Shown in pieces: positions 1 through 6,990 of a stretch of DNA of 64,000 bases (position 1 is its first letter; each line of letters opens with the position of its first letter). Origin of the DNA: CADEEL01 sp050246475 (GTDB taxonomy: Bacteria; Pseudomonadota; Alphaproteobacteria; Caulobacterales; Aquidulcibacteraceae); NCBI GenBank assembly GCA_050246475.1, contig JBFWVZ010000001.1:496001-560000 (forward strand). Direction: 5' to 3'. The notes below the pieces were generated by a model. The model made no database searches and had not been told where the DNA came from. It worked only from the letters and a program-made list of their open reading frames with translations. A program made the translations under genes and the position numbers.

Positions 1-934
1 CGAGTTTGATCAGGCGCGCGCCGGATGCGGATTGCCCCACAGCGTAGAAGGCCGGTCGCGTGTCGGGCGCTGAAAACGCGATCGTCTCGCCGCCTTTGAC
101 GTCGATCTTCAGCGCATATTCGCCCGCGCCGGTGTAGGGGCGGGTGAAATTCGTGCCGCCGACATTCACTTCGACGGTTTTCGGCGCCTGGTTGAGCGCT
201 TCGATGCGCGTTTGCACGCCGGCGGCGGAGAGCCTAGCGTTTATGAAGTTGACGATGCCGCCCAGAGAACGCGGCAGCGCGCCCATTTGCGCAAGATCGA
301 TCGTTACCGTCTGCGTTGCGCCGGCGGCGCTCTTCACGACAATGTCGAATTGCGCATCGGAGGGCAGGCCGGCGATCGTGTCGGTGAGGCGGCCGCGATG
401 AAGCGGCGCGGTGATGTAATCTTCCGAGACGATCGGCACGCCGAGCTTCGATCCGACGCTATTCTGCCGGTCGCCCATGGCGAGGCGGACGTCTTCGAAC
501 TTCTGCGTCGCGAAGAATTGCTCAAGCTCGGCTTGGCCCCGCGCGAACGTCTTCTCGATGCGCGCGCGCTCCACAGAATTGAGCTTGTCGTTCTGGAGCA
601 TCGTGGTGAGCGCGGAGAGCGTCTTCAGGCCCGAGTGCAACGCGAAGAGGCGTGCGTAATCGCCCTCGACGCCGGGATCGGCGTAACGCGCGGCGGCCAG
701 ATCGAAGAAGGCGCCGCCGGAGAGCGCCGCGTTGGCGAGCGCCTCGTCCTCCGGCATCGGATAGCCGATCTCCCAAGGCGCGACGGGCGCGTTGGGGTCG
801 GCGGTGCTCACCTTGACGGAGGCGGCGCTTTGCGTGCGCGCGAGCGCCCAGGCGGCGAGCAGATCGCCGCTGATGCCCGACGATCCCGTCGCCGTGCTTC
901 CGCCAAACAGACTGAGCGCGATGCTGTCGACCAT
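1..934 (-). CDS. Unrecognised large protein, N-terminal 311 residues (runs off the window)
   Basis: An open frame runs on the minus strand from an ATG at 934 to the window edge without a stop, so the gene is 3'-truncated here. GGGAG sits five bases upstream of the ATG, which fixes the start. There is no signal peptide; the protein opens MVDSIALSLFGGSTATGSSG. It has an Ala-rich helical stretch to about residue 170, then a beta-rich part with NVGGTNFTRPYTGAGEYALK near residues 258-277. The low-complexity Ser/Gly/Ala start and later beta-rich part vaguely recall the flagellar regulatory FlaEY-like proteins of Caulobacter relatives, but I cannot confirm this from the part visible. The gene is real on codon structure; its function is not assigned. 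Confidence 0.7.
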   Translation of the reverse strand, partial: MVDSIALSLFGGSTATGSSGISGDLLAAWALARTQSAASVKVSTADPNAPVAPWEIGYPMPEDEALANAALSGGAFFDLAAARYADPGVEGDYARLFALHSGLKTLSALTTMLQNDKLNSVERARIEKTFARGQAELEQFFATQKFEDVRLAMGDRQNSVGSKLGVPIVSEDYITAPLHRGRLTDTIAGLPSDAQFDIVVKSAAGATQTVTIDLAQMGALPRSLGGIVNFINARLSAAGVQTRIEALNQAPKTVEVNVGGTNFTRPYTGAGEYALKIDVKGGETIAFSAPDTRPAFYAVGQSASGARLIKL

Positions 935-1008
935 GGCTCCCGCCGGCGCGGCAGGGCGCCGCGCGCGCACCATGCGTCAGAGAGCGTAAAGCCTTCGTGG
1001 CTTGGCAG

Positions 1009-1035
1009 CGGCCGTTAGCGGCCGGTTAACGGCCG
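1009..1035 (-). repeat. Inverted repeat overlapping a stop codon
   Basis: CGGCCGTTA (1009-1017) and TAACGGCCG (1027-1035) form a 9-bp stem with a 9-base loop. The stem covers the TAA stop of the REC-HisKA_2 kinase gene. No clear T-run follows on either strand, so this is at most a weak or Rho-assisted terminator for the minus-strand operon. Confidence 0.4.
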
Positions 1036-2078
1036 TTTTCGCCGCCGCGCGCGCCGCCGATGGGCAGCGTCACGGCCACGCGCGCGCCCTTCTCGGCGCC
1101 GCCCATGTCGACCACGCCTTTGAGCGCGTCGGACATCGCGGCGATGATGCGCATGCCCAGACCCTTCGCGCCGCTCTTTTCCGCGCCGATGCCGACGCCG
1201 TCGTCGGCCACGGTCAAGGTCACGTCATCGGCCCCCGCGGCCTTGAGCGTGACGCGCACCTCGCCGGTCTCGCCGTCGCGATAGGCGTACTTCATGGCGT
1301 TGGTGATGAGCTCCGAGACGATGACGCCTAGGGAGATCGCGCGGTCGGTCGGGATGCGGATCGACGGATCGGCGTCGAGCTTGATGGCGTGTCCGCGGCC
1401 TTCGGCGGAAAGCGCCTGACCCAATTCGTCGATCAGATTCTGCAGATAGGGCTGCATCTCGACGGTGCGCACATCGTCCGTCGAATAGAGGCGGCGATGC
1501 ACCTGCCCGACGGCGTTGATGCGCGACACCGTCTCCAACAGCGCCTGGCGGGCGGTGGGATCCTTCACGTGCGTGGCCTGCATGGAGACGAGCGAGCCGA
1601 CAAGCTGGAGCGAATTGGCGCAGCGATGGTTCACCTCGCGCAACAGCCATTCAGCGCGGTCGCGCGCTTCCCGGACGGCGGCTTCGGCGGCTTCGTTCTC
1701 ACGGCGCAGCTTCTCTTGCGTGACGGCCTGTTCGATCGCCGCGGCGAGCAGATCGAAGAAGGCTTCGCCCACGCTCTTGATCACGTAGTCTGCGGCGCCG
1801 GCCTTGAGCGCGGCGACCGCAAGGCGGCCGTCATCGGCGGCGGTGACGTAGAGGATGGGTTGGCGATTGGGCAAAGCGAGGATGCGCTGAAGCGTGTCGA
1901 GGCCGTCGCTGTCGGGCATGAAGTAATCGAGCACGACGGCGTCGAACACGCCCGCTTCGAGGCGCGCCATCGCCTCGGCCGCGGACGTGGCGGCCGCGAC
2001 AGTCATGCCGCGGCGCGGCAGCTCCTTCACGGCCAGGCGCACGAGCGCCTCGTCGTCGTCAATAAAGAGAATGTTCAA
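1026..2078 (-). CDS. REC domain fused to HisKA_2-type histidine kinase
   Basis: The 350-residue soluble protein has an N-terminal receiver (acidic pocket DDD at 7-9, phosphoacceptor D51 in VVLDYFMPDSDG, K101). A short helical linker leads to a HisKA_2 dimerisation domain with phosphoacceptor H151 in REVNHRCANSLQLV. The HATPase domain has an intact N-box (N260 in SELITNAMKYAY) and G1 box DDGVGIG at 292-298. HisKA_2/HWE kinases are the class that phosphorylates PhyR in alphaproteobacteria. This is the last gene of the minus-strand run sodB, CHASE3 kinase, response regulator, REC-kinase, and begins 12 bases after its neighbour's stop. Being receiver-gated, it could take phosphate input from the upstream kinase and pass it on, possibly to PhyR 4 kb away. 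That link is inference. Confidence 0.9.
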   Translation of the reverse strand: MNILFIDDDEALVRLAVKELPRRGMTVAAATSAAEAMARLEAGVFDAVVLDYFMPDSDGLDTLQRILALPNRQPILYVTAADDGRLAVAALKAGAADYVIKSVGEAFFDLLAAAIEQAVTQEKLRRENEAAEAAVREARDRAEWLLREVNHRCANSLQLVGSLVSMQATHVKDPTARQALLETVSRINAVGQVHRRLYSTDDVRTVEMQPYLQNLIDELGQALSAEGRGHAIKLDADPSIRIPTDRAISLGVIVSELITNAMKYAYRDGETGEVRVTLKAAGADDVTLTVADDGVGIGAEKSGAKGLGMRIIAAMSDALKGVVDMGGAEKGARVAVTLPIGGARGGENGR

Positions 2079-2090
2079 GCAGGAGTCCGT

Positions 2091-2513
2091 TCAGCTGGCG
2101 TCCGGCACTTGGATGACTGACAAGAAGAGCCCCAACTGACGTATCGCGTCCGAGAACGCCTGATAATCGACCGGCTTTGTTATGTACACATTGCAGCCCA
2201 GGTCATAGCAGCGCTGGATCTCGTCCTTGTCGTCGGTCGTCGTCAATACGATCACCGGCGTGCGCCTTAAGGCATCGCTTGATTTCATCTTCGCCAAAAC
2301 ATCGATGCCGGATCCATCCGGCAGATTGAGGTCGAGCAGGACAAGCTTCGGCCCGCGCGCGCCGTTCAGATAGTCGAGACCTTCGGCGACATTCGCACAA
2401 TGGACGATGTCGTTGTTGACGCCGGCGCGCTGGATGTTGCGCTCGATCAGGCGGCGATGGCCTTCATCGTCCTCGATCATGACGATTGTCACTTCTTCTC
2501 CGGCAACGCTCAT
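2091..2513 (-). CDS. Single-domain response regulator (Rcp1/CheY-like)
   Basis: The 140-residue protein is a receiver domain only. It has acidic residues E14, D15 and D16, the phosphoacceptor D61 in LVLLDLNLPDGSG, the T/S position in VLTTTDD and K113 in YITKP. It lacks a DNA-binding output, as in Rcp1-type regulators that usually relay phosphate to another protein. Its ATG at 2513 overlaps the stop of the upstream histidine kinase by 4 bases (ATGA), which argues for translational coupling and a cognate pair. The REC-HisKA_2 kinase downstream could be the next relay partner (inference). Confidence 0.93.
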   Translation of the reverse strand: MSVAGEEVTIVMIEDDEGHRRLIERNIQRAGVNNDIVHCANVAEGLDYLNGARGPKLVLLDLNLPDGSGIDVLAKMKSSDALRRTPVIVLTTTDDKDEIQRCYDLGCNVYITKPVDYQAFSDAIRQLGLFLSVIQVPDAS

Positions 2514-3982
2514 TCGTTCACTCTTTCCCTGACGACGAGGCGCTTGGGCAGGCGCACGATGAACGTGGCGCCTTCGCCCAAGCGCGATTGAAGGATCATG
2601 ACGCCGCCCAAGCGGCGCACGATGTGGCGGGCGTAGGCGAGGCCGACGCCCTCGCCTTGTTCGGAATCGGCGCCGGCGCCGCGGCGGAACATGTCGAAGA
2701 TGCGCTGCTGATCCTTTTCAGCGACGCCGATGCCGGTGTCTTCGACGCTCAGTTCGACAAAGCCGCCCGCCTGGCGCCCGCGTATCGTGACGCGCCCGGG
2801 CACGTCGGGCTTGGCGTATTTGACGGCGTTGTCGATCAGATTGCCGAGCACTTGTTCGAGCGCCAGGCGATCGGAGACGATCACAGGCATTTCGCCTTCG
2901 ACCGCGATCTCGATCTGGCGTTGTTGGGCGGCGTGGCGCACAGAATCGATCTGCGCATTGACCAATTCCTCGAGATCGATCGATTGCGGCGTCAGTGTGC
3001 GGCGGCCCTCGCGCGCCATACGCAGGATCGAGTTGATGAGGCGATCCATCTTTTGGGTCGACGCCTGGATGAAATGGATGGCTTCATCCATGTCTTCGCG
3101 CATGGTTGGGGGTTGAGGATCTGCGTCCAAATCGGCGCGGACGCGGCGGAGCTCGTTGGTGAAGCCCATCACGTTGACGAGCGGCGCGCGCAGATCGTGC
3201 GACACGAGGTGCGCAAAGCGCTGAATCTCGGCGGTGGCCTGCTCGAGCGCGACCGTGCGCTCCGCGACCGTCTCCTCCAGATCCATGTTGAGCGCGTTCA
3301 GCTCGGCGCGTGAGCGCTGCAACGCCGCGGCGTCGCGCGCATAGGCGGCGATGGAGAGAAGACCAAGCAGCGCAATGACGGCTACGCCCGCGACGGTGGT
3401 GAAGAAAAGTCGCCGCAGATTGGTCTCGTCGCGTGCGATGCGCGCGCGTAGAAGCGTGCTTTCGTGCGCGGTCATTTCGTCCAGAATGGCCTCAAGGCCC
3501 AGTATCCGCGTCGCCGATCCATCGCGGGCGAAGGTTTGCATCGCGGGTGCGCGCGCCCCAATCCCGACACCGATCACCGAGGCTTCCTGCGCGCGCACAT
3601 GGGGCGCCAGCGCTTCTTCGAAACGCGCTAGCCGCGCCGCCTGGCGGGGGTTGTCTGCGGTCAACGCGCGAAGGTTTTCGACGTCACGGGGAACCCGCGC
3701 GCTCATCTCGGCATAGCGCGTTTGCAGGGTTTCGCTTGGCGCCAGCAAGAGGCCGCGCCGCGCGCTTTCGGCGGCGTTCAAGTCTGCGCGCAGTGTGGCT
3801 AGTCCGCGCTGGACTTCGAGAGAGTGAGAGACCCAGGCCTGACTCACCCGGTTTTGTTCGATCAGCCAAAGCGTCGAGGCCGCGAGCGCGACGACAATCA
3901 GAAAGCCAAGGCCCATCGCCAGCGGCCCGACAAAGGCGGGCAGCTTCAGGCCGCTTACGATTCTCGCTTCCAGAGTGGGCAC
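2510..3982 (-). CDS. Membrane sensor histidine kinase with CHASE3-like sensor
   Basis: The 490-residue protein has a membrane helix at about 19-40, a helical extracytoplasmic region at about 45-190 with the CHASE3-like segment ESARRGLLLAPSETLQTRY, a second helix at about 193-214 and a coiled-coil linker. A HisKA domain follows with phosphoacceptor H262 in FAHLVSHDLRAPL. The HATPase domain has N385 (NLIDNAVKYA), VEDTGIGV and a glycine-rich GEGVGLAYA box, so it looks fully active. The start is a GTG at 3982, 10 bases after the sodB stop; no good Shine-Dalgarno is visible, so coupling to sodB is possible. It overlaps the downstream single-domain regulator by 4 bases. Confidence 0.92.
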   Translation of the reverse strand: MPTLEARIVSGLKLPAFVGPLAMGLGFLIVVALAASTLWLIEQNRVSQAWVSHSLEVQRGLATLRADLNAAESARRGLLLAPSETLQTRYAEMSARVPRDVENLRALTADNPRQAARLARFEEALAPHVRAQEASVIGVGIGARAPAMQTFARDGSATRILGLEAILDEMTAHESTLLRARIARDETNLRRLFFTTVAGVAVIALLGLLSIAAYARDAAALQRSRAELNALNMDLEETVAERTVALEQATAEIQRFAHLVSHDLRAPLVNVMGFTNELRRVRADLDADPQPPTMREDMDEAIHFIQASTQKMDRLINSILRMAREGRRTLTPQSIDLEELVNAQIDSVRHAAQQRQIEIAVEGEMPVIVSDRLALEQVLGNLIDNAVKYAKPDVPGRVTIRGRQAGGFVELSVEDTGIGVAEKDQQRIFDMFRRGAGADSEQGEGVGLAYARHIVRRLGGVMILQSRLGEGATFIVRLPKRLVVRERVNE

Positions 3983-3992
3983 GCGGAGGCGC

Positions 3993-4619
3993 TTATCGGG
4001 CGGGCGGGGGATGACGCCAAGAGGGTTCGCCTCTCAAGGCGGCGGCATAGCATTCGCCCGCGAAACCCCACGCGGCCAAGCGATCGAGCCAGCCTTCAAG
4101 GTAGGCTTTGCGGTCGTTCTGGTGATCCAGATAGTAAGCATGCTCCCAGAGATCGCAGACGAGGATCGGCTGAAGGCCGGCATCCGTCAGCGGCGTGCCG
4201 GCATTCTTCGTCGTTCTGAGCGACAGCGCGCCTTGGGCGTCCGCGACAAGCCAAATCCAACCCGAGGCGAAGTGGGATGCGCCTTGTTCGAGAAAGTGCG
4301 CGCGGAAGCCGCCGTCGATCGCATCAAGCGCGGCCTTCAAATCAGCGCTTGGTTCAGCGCGCGCGGCGGCGGGTTTCATCGAGAGCCAATAGAAAGCGTG
4401 GTTCCACGCCTGCGCCGCGTTGTTGAAGAGGGGGCCTTCGCCGGCGGCGCGGATGATCTCTTCGAGCGCGGCCTGCTCCAGGCCCTTCTCTTTGGCCAAT
4501 TCGTTCGTCTTCTTCACGTAGGCGGCGTGGTGCTTGCCGTAGTGGAAGCCGAGCGTTCGCGAGGAGATGACGGGATCAAGCGCGTTCTTGTCGTAAGGCA
4601 GATCTGGCAACACAAACAT
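3993..4619 (-). CDS. sodB: Superoxide dismutase, Fe/Mn family
   Basis: Converts superoxide to hydrogen peroxide and oxygen in the cytoplasm. The 208-residue length is normal for the family and there is no signal peptide. The four metal ligands are visible: H26 (FHYGKHHAAYV), H74 (AWNHAFYW), D156 and H160 (DLWEHAYYLD). The gene is preceded on its strand by a GGAAC-16-CGTT element (4744-4768) typical of EcfG promoters, giving a leader of roughly 118 bases that contains a strong hairpin. A CHASE3 histidine kinase gene follows after 10 bases, so sodB may head a four-gene detoxification-and-signalling operon. FeSOD versus MnSOD cannot be settled by eye; the sodB symbol follows alphaproteobacterial usage. 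Confidence 0.95.
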   Translation of the reverse strand: MFVLPDLPYDKNALDPVISSRTLGFHYGKHHAAYVKKTNELAKEKGLEQAALEEIIRAAGEGPLFNNAAQAWNHAFYWLSMKPAAARAEPSADLKAALDAIDGGFRAHFLEQGASHFASGWIWLVADAQGALSLRTTKNAGTPLTDAGLQPILVCDLWEHAYYLDHQNDRKAYLEGWLDRLAAWGFAGECYAAALRGEPSWRHPPPAR

Positions 4620-4655
4620 GTGGCGGACCTAGCGCGCTTCGCGGGTCAAACAAGT

Positions 4656-4683
4656 GGAGCGCTCCCCGGTCGGGAAGCGCTCC
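4656..4683 (-). terminator. Long hairpin: terminator of the lipoprotein gene or sodB leader element
   Basis: GGAGCGCT (4656-4663) and AGCGCTCC (4676-4683) pair perfectly, with an inner CCCG/CGGG pairing separated by one mismatch. On the minus strand the hairpin is followed by ACTTGTTTG, a weak T-rich tail. It lies after the lipoprotein stop but also inside the predicted sodB leader, so it could be a partial terminator that insulates or attenuates sodB. Confidence 0.55.
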
Positions 4684-4743
4684 AGAGTGCTGCCGTGGTG
4701 CGGGTATGGGCGGAAATGAACCACGACAGAACGAGAATGGACG

Positions 4744-4768
4744 AACGCGCTATTGCGCAGGCGGTTCC
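4744..4768 (-). promoter_or_regulatory. EcfG (general stress sigma) promoter for sodB
   Basis: Read on the minus strand: GGAAC (4768-4764), 16-base spacer, CGTT (4747-4744). This matches the GGAAC-N16/17-CGTT consensus of EcfG-type sigma factors. It straddles the stop codon of the upstream lipoprotein gene. Predicted start of transcription is near 4737, about 118 bases before the sodB ATG. Confidence 0.65.
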
Positions 4769-5031
4769 GTGACGGCGGTTTCGGCGGCGGCGGCGCCTTC
4801 CTGCGCCTCCGTTGCGACTGCGCCGGCGGAGACGCCCATGTCGTCAAGCTTTTCGCCGGTGTTTTCGAGCGGGCCGTCGGCGGGATCGGCGTAGCCCTGG
4901 GTGGCGTTCTCGTAGGCGCTGTCGGCGCGCTCGCCGGCTTGTTCGGCAGGGCCTTGGCCGCACGCCGCGGCGGCCGCGCAAAAGGCGAAGGCGCCGGCGA
5001 GCGCAAGGATTCGTGTTTTCATCGTTTGCAT
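4750..5031 (-). CDS. Small secreted lipoprotein, Ala/Glu-rich
   Basis: The 93-residue protein has an N-terminal hydrophobic signal (MKTRILALAGAFAFCAAAAA) ending in a lipobox-like AAAAC, so the mature protein should be lipid-anchored. The rest is short, acidic and low in complexity, with no known domain. The ATG at 5031 is preceded by AAGGAG at a good distance; that Shine-Dalgarno overlaps the TAA of the upstream DUF1328 gene, so the two are probably one transcript. Its neighbours point to a general stress role in the cell envelope. No specific function can be assigned. Confidence 0.8.
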   Translation of the reverse strand: MQTMKTRILALAGAFAFCAAAAACGQGPAEQAGERADSAYENATQGYADPADGPLENTGEKLDDMGVSAGAVATEAQEGAAAAETAVTEPPAQ

Positions 5032-5041
5032 CGCTCTCTCC

Positions 5042-5218
5042 TTACGCCGCGGGCGGACGTCCGCGGATCACGCCCATCACCGCGCTCACCAAGAACAGGA
5101 TGATGAACAGGAAGAACAGAAGTTGCGCGATGCCGCTCGCGGCGCTCGCGATTCCGCCGAAGCCCAACACGCCCGCGACCAGCGCGAGCACGAAGAAGAT
5201 CAAAGCCCAAGACAACAT
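5042..5218 (-). CDS. DUF1328 (YtjA-like) small membrane protein
   Basis: This 58-residue protein begins MLSWALIFFVLALVAGVLGF, has two hydrophobic helices (about 3-22 and 30-50) and ends VIRGRPPAA. The layout is characteristic of the DUF1328/YtjA family, whose members are commonly stress-induced. A GGAG lies about eight bases before the ATG at 5218. The lipoprotein gene follows after 10 bases. A near-consensus EcfG promoter (GGAAC-16-AGTT) sits about 40 bases upstream. Molecular function of the family is unknown. Confidence 0.88.
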   Translation of the reverse strand: MLSWALIFFVLALVAGVLGFGGIASAASGIAQLLFFLFIILFLVSAVMGVIRGRPPAA

Positions 5219-5255
5219 CTCATCGTCTCCAGTCTGATTGAAGCGTCGGAAAGGA

Positions 5256-5280
5256 AACTCGCGGCGCCGCGGCTTGTTCC
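5256..5280 (-). promoter_or_regulatory. Near-consensus EcfG promoter for DUF1328-lipoprotein
   Basis: Minus strand: GGAAC (5280-5276), 16-base spacer, AGTT (5259-5256). It differs from consensus only in the first base of the -10 element. It lies upstream of the DUF1328 start at 5218 and partly covers the intergenic space after the CsbD-like gene. Confidence 0.5.
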
Positions 5281-5288
5281 CCGGCGGG

Positions 5289-5486
5289 TTAGTGCCGGTT
5301 CAACCAATCGTCGATCTGGCGATCGGCCTCTTCCTGGGCGACGCCGTAGCGCTCTTGAATGCGGCCCGCGAGTTCGGTGCGCGCGCCCTTGACGCGCTCA
5401 AGATCGTTCTCCGTCAGCTTGCCCCATTGCTGCTGGACCTTGCCGCGGAACTGATCCCATTTTCCTTCGACTTGATTCCAATTCAT
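5289..5486 (-). CDS. CsbD-like stress protein
   Basis: The 65-residue protein starts MNWNQVEGKWDQFRGKVQQQ and continues with WGKLTENDL, then a second helical half with RIQERYG and a C-terminal DDWLNRH. This is the standard CsbD/YjbJ layout of a small hydrophilic helical protein. The family is a widespread general stress marker of unknown biochemical role. The longer upstream frame was rejected because GGGAG stands seven bases before this ATG and family members begin at MNW/MNx. A perfect EcfG promoter (5528-5552) lies about 40 bases upstream. Confidence 0.92.
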   Translation of the reverse strand: MNWNQVEGKWDQFRGKVQQQWGKLTENDLERVKGARTELAGRIQERYGVAQEEADRQIDDWLNRH

Positions 5487-5527
5487 GTGTTTCTCCCATT
5501 GCGCGCGGATGCGTGCGTAAAAGGCGA

Positions 5528-5552
5528 AACGCTTCTGCATGCGGCGCGTTCC
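5528..5552 (-). promoter_or_regulatory. EcfG promoter for the CsbD-like gene
   Basis: Minus strand: GGAAC (5552-5548), 16-base spacer, CGTT (5531-5528), a full match to the GSR consensus. The predicted transcript begins near 5521, giving a leader of about 35 bases. Confidence 0.75.
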
Positions 5553-5568
5553 GCGCTGCAAAATGAAA

Positions 5569-5606
5569 GGGCCGCAACGCGTGTGCGCTGCGGCCCAACG
5601 TTTTTT
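5569..5606. terminator. Rho-independent terminator, probably bidirectional
   Basis: GGGCCGCA (5569-5576) pairs with TGCGGCCC (5589-5596), with further pairing inside the loop. On the plus strand it is followed by AACGTTTTTT; on the minus strand, the direction of DUF883 transcription, by TTTCATTTT. It separates the DUF883 gene from the CsbD-like promoter, which supports independent promoters for each. Confidence 0.75.
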
Positions 5607-5619
5607 GTCTTGCAGTTGA

Positions 5620-5946
5620 TTAGCGGCGCGCGCCGAGCAGCAGACCGATCAGGAGGCCTGCGCCGATCGCGCCGCCGGCGTACATCAGCGGGCGCTGACG
5701 AATGCGCGTGGAAAGCGCGCGGTGCGCATCATCGATGCGGTCGGACGTGGAATCGACGGCGTGGCGCAAGCGCTCCTCGCCGACGTCGAGACCGGCCTTG
5801 AGCGCGTGGGTGGCCTTGCGGCTGGCTTCGCGCAGGTCATCCTTGACCTCGTCGAGGGCGCTCATCGCGTGATCACGGGCGTTTTCGAGGCTGGCGCGCG
5901 CGCCGCGCAATTCGCGGCGGGCGGCGCCGTTGGCTGCATGAGGCAT
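5620..5946 (-). CDS. DUF883 (ElaB/YqjD-like) membrane-anchored protein
   Basis: The 108-residue protein is a long charged helical segment (about 8-80) followed by RPLMYAGGAIGAGLLIGLLL, a glycine-rich single C-terminal membrane helix ending in basic residues. This is the plan of DUF883/YqjD proteins, which in enterobacteria are inner-membrane, stationary-phase and ribosome-associated. The ATG at 5946 has GGGAG six bases upstream; the longer frame begins at a TTG and was rejected. It has its own EcfG promoter (17-base spacer) just upstream and a terminator downstream. Confidence 0.85.
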   Translation of the reverse strand: MPHAANGAARRELRGARASLENARDHAMSALDEVKDDLREASRKATHALKAGLDVGEERLRHAVDSTSDRIDDAHRALSTRIRQRPLMYAGGAIGAGLLIGLLLGARR

Positions 5947-5996
5947 GACATTCTCCCGCAATGAATCAGCATGTGGCGACGACGCGCCGCGCCTTC

Positions 5997-6022
5997 AACG
6001 CCGCGGCCGCGACAAAAGTTCC
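5997..6022 (-). promoter_or_regulatory. EcfG promoter for the DUF883 gene
   Basis: Minus strand: GGAAC (6022-6018), 17-base spacer, CGTT (6000-5997). Both elements are perfect and the spacer is within the accepted 16-17 range. The element lies between the phyR stop (6026) and the DUF883 start (5946). Confidence 0.7.
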
Positions 6023-6025
6023 CGC

Positions 6026-6817
6026 CTACGCTGCTTGTTTCTTGCGGTGGAAGAAGAGCGCCTGGCTGATCGTGGCTTTCAAGGCCAAACGATCGAACGG
6101 CTTGGTCATCAAATAGGCGGGCTCGACTCGTTCCCCGGTGAGCAAACGCTCCGGGAAGGCGGTGACGAAGATGACCGGCGCATCGATCTGGGCGAGGATG
6201 TCGCGCACCGCGTCAATGCCCGATGAATCATCGGCGAGATGGATGTCGGCGAGCACCAGACCCGGTGGGTTGCGCTTGGCGGCGGCGACGGCTTCGTCGC
6301 GCGTGCGCGCGATGCCGGTGACGTGATGGCCGAGCTCCTCGGTCAAGTCCTGCAGGTCGAGCGCGATGAGCGCTTCGTCCTCGATGACGAGCACATCGGT
6401 GGCGAGCTCCCGCTCGATCTCCAATTGCGCTTCGGCGGCGGCTTGCTCGGCCTGCGCGGTCGAAACGCCCAGGATCTGGCCAACCTCGATCATGGAGAAG
6501 CCCTCGAGCGCGGAGAGCAGCAGGGCTTCGCGCGTCTGCGGATGCAAGCCTTGCAGCCGCTCTTCAGGATTCTTGCCATCCTGAACCGCGCCTTCCTGCG
6601 GGCGGTCCATGCCGTTGGCTGAGCGCCAGATCTGATGGAACAGGCGGTAAAGCGCCACGCGCGGGGACAGGCTCTCGTCCAGCACGTGGCGGCCGGCCAG
6701 CAAAGCCTCCAGCGCGGTGCGGACATAAGCGTCGCCGGATTGCTGCGCGCCGGTCAAAACCCGGGCGTAGCGGCGCAAAAAGGGCAGGTAAGGCGCGATG
6801 CGGTCGCGGACGGACAT
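6026..6817 (-). CDS. phyR: PhyR, anti-anti-sigma response regulator of the general stress response
   Basis: The 263-residue protein has an N-terminal sigma-like region (about 1-135, regions 2 and 4 of an ECF factor including SMIEVGQILGVSTAQAEQAA) fused to a C-terminal receiver. The receiver has VIEDEALIA, phosphoacceptor D191 in LVLADIHLADDSSG, T219 and K239 in LMTKPF. In known systems phosphorylated PhyR opens and its sigma-like half captures NepR, freeing EcfG. The start is the ATG at 6817 with GGGAG upstream; the longer frame would cover the promoter. It is divergent from nepR-ecfG and has its own EcfG promoter, so the circuit is autoregulated. Confidence 0.97.
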   Translation of the reverse strand: MSVRDRIAPYLPFLRRYARVLTGAQQSGDAYVRTALEALLAGRHVLDESLSPRVALYRLFHQIWRSANGMDRPQEGAVQDGKNPEERLQGLHPQTREALLLSALEGFSMIEVGQILGVSTAQAEQAAAEAQLEIERELATDVLVIEDEALIALDLQDLTEELGHHVTGIARTRDEAVAAAKRNPPGLVLADIHLADDSSGIDAVRDILAQIDAPVIFVTAFPERLLTGERVEPAYLMTKPFDRLALKATISQALFFHRKKQAA

Positions 6818-6880
6818 GCAGAACTCCCGGCGTGGAGCGCGCCTCTCCCCAACGGCCGCACGCTCCCTCCAGCCTACGAC

Positions 6881-6905
6881 AACGCGCACGCTCCGGTCGA
6901 GTTCC
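6881..6905 (-). promoter_or_regulatory. EcfG promoter for phyR
   Basis: Minus strand: GGAAC (6905-6901), 16-base spacer, CGTT (6884-6881). A full consensus match about 65 bases upstream of the phyR ATG, back to back with the nepR promoter. Confidence 0.75.
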
Positions 6906-6924
6906 GCAAAATGGAGAAAAATTC

Positions 6925-6949
6925 GGAACCAGGCGAGAAGCCGTGCGTT
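6925..6949 (+). promoter_or_regulatory. EcfG promoter for nepR-ecfG
   Basis: Plus strand: GGAAC (6925-6929), 16-base spacer, CGTT (6946-6949), a full match to consensus. The -35 elements of the two divergent promoters are about 20 bases apart, so sigma and anti-sigma are made from an EcfG-dependent promoter, as in other alphaproteobacterial GSR loci. Confidence 0.8.
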
Positions 6950-6990
6950 GGGCGGGATCAGGGCCTAATATCAAGACGAGGCGGCGTCCC

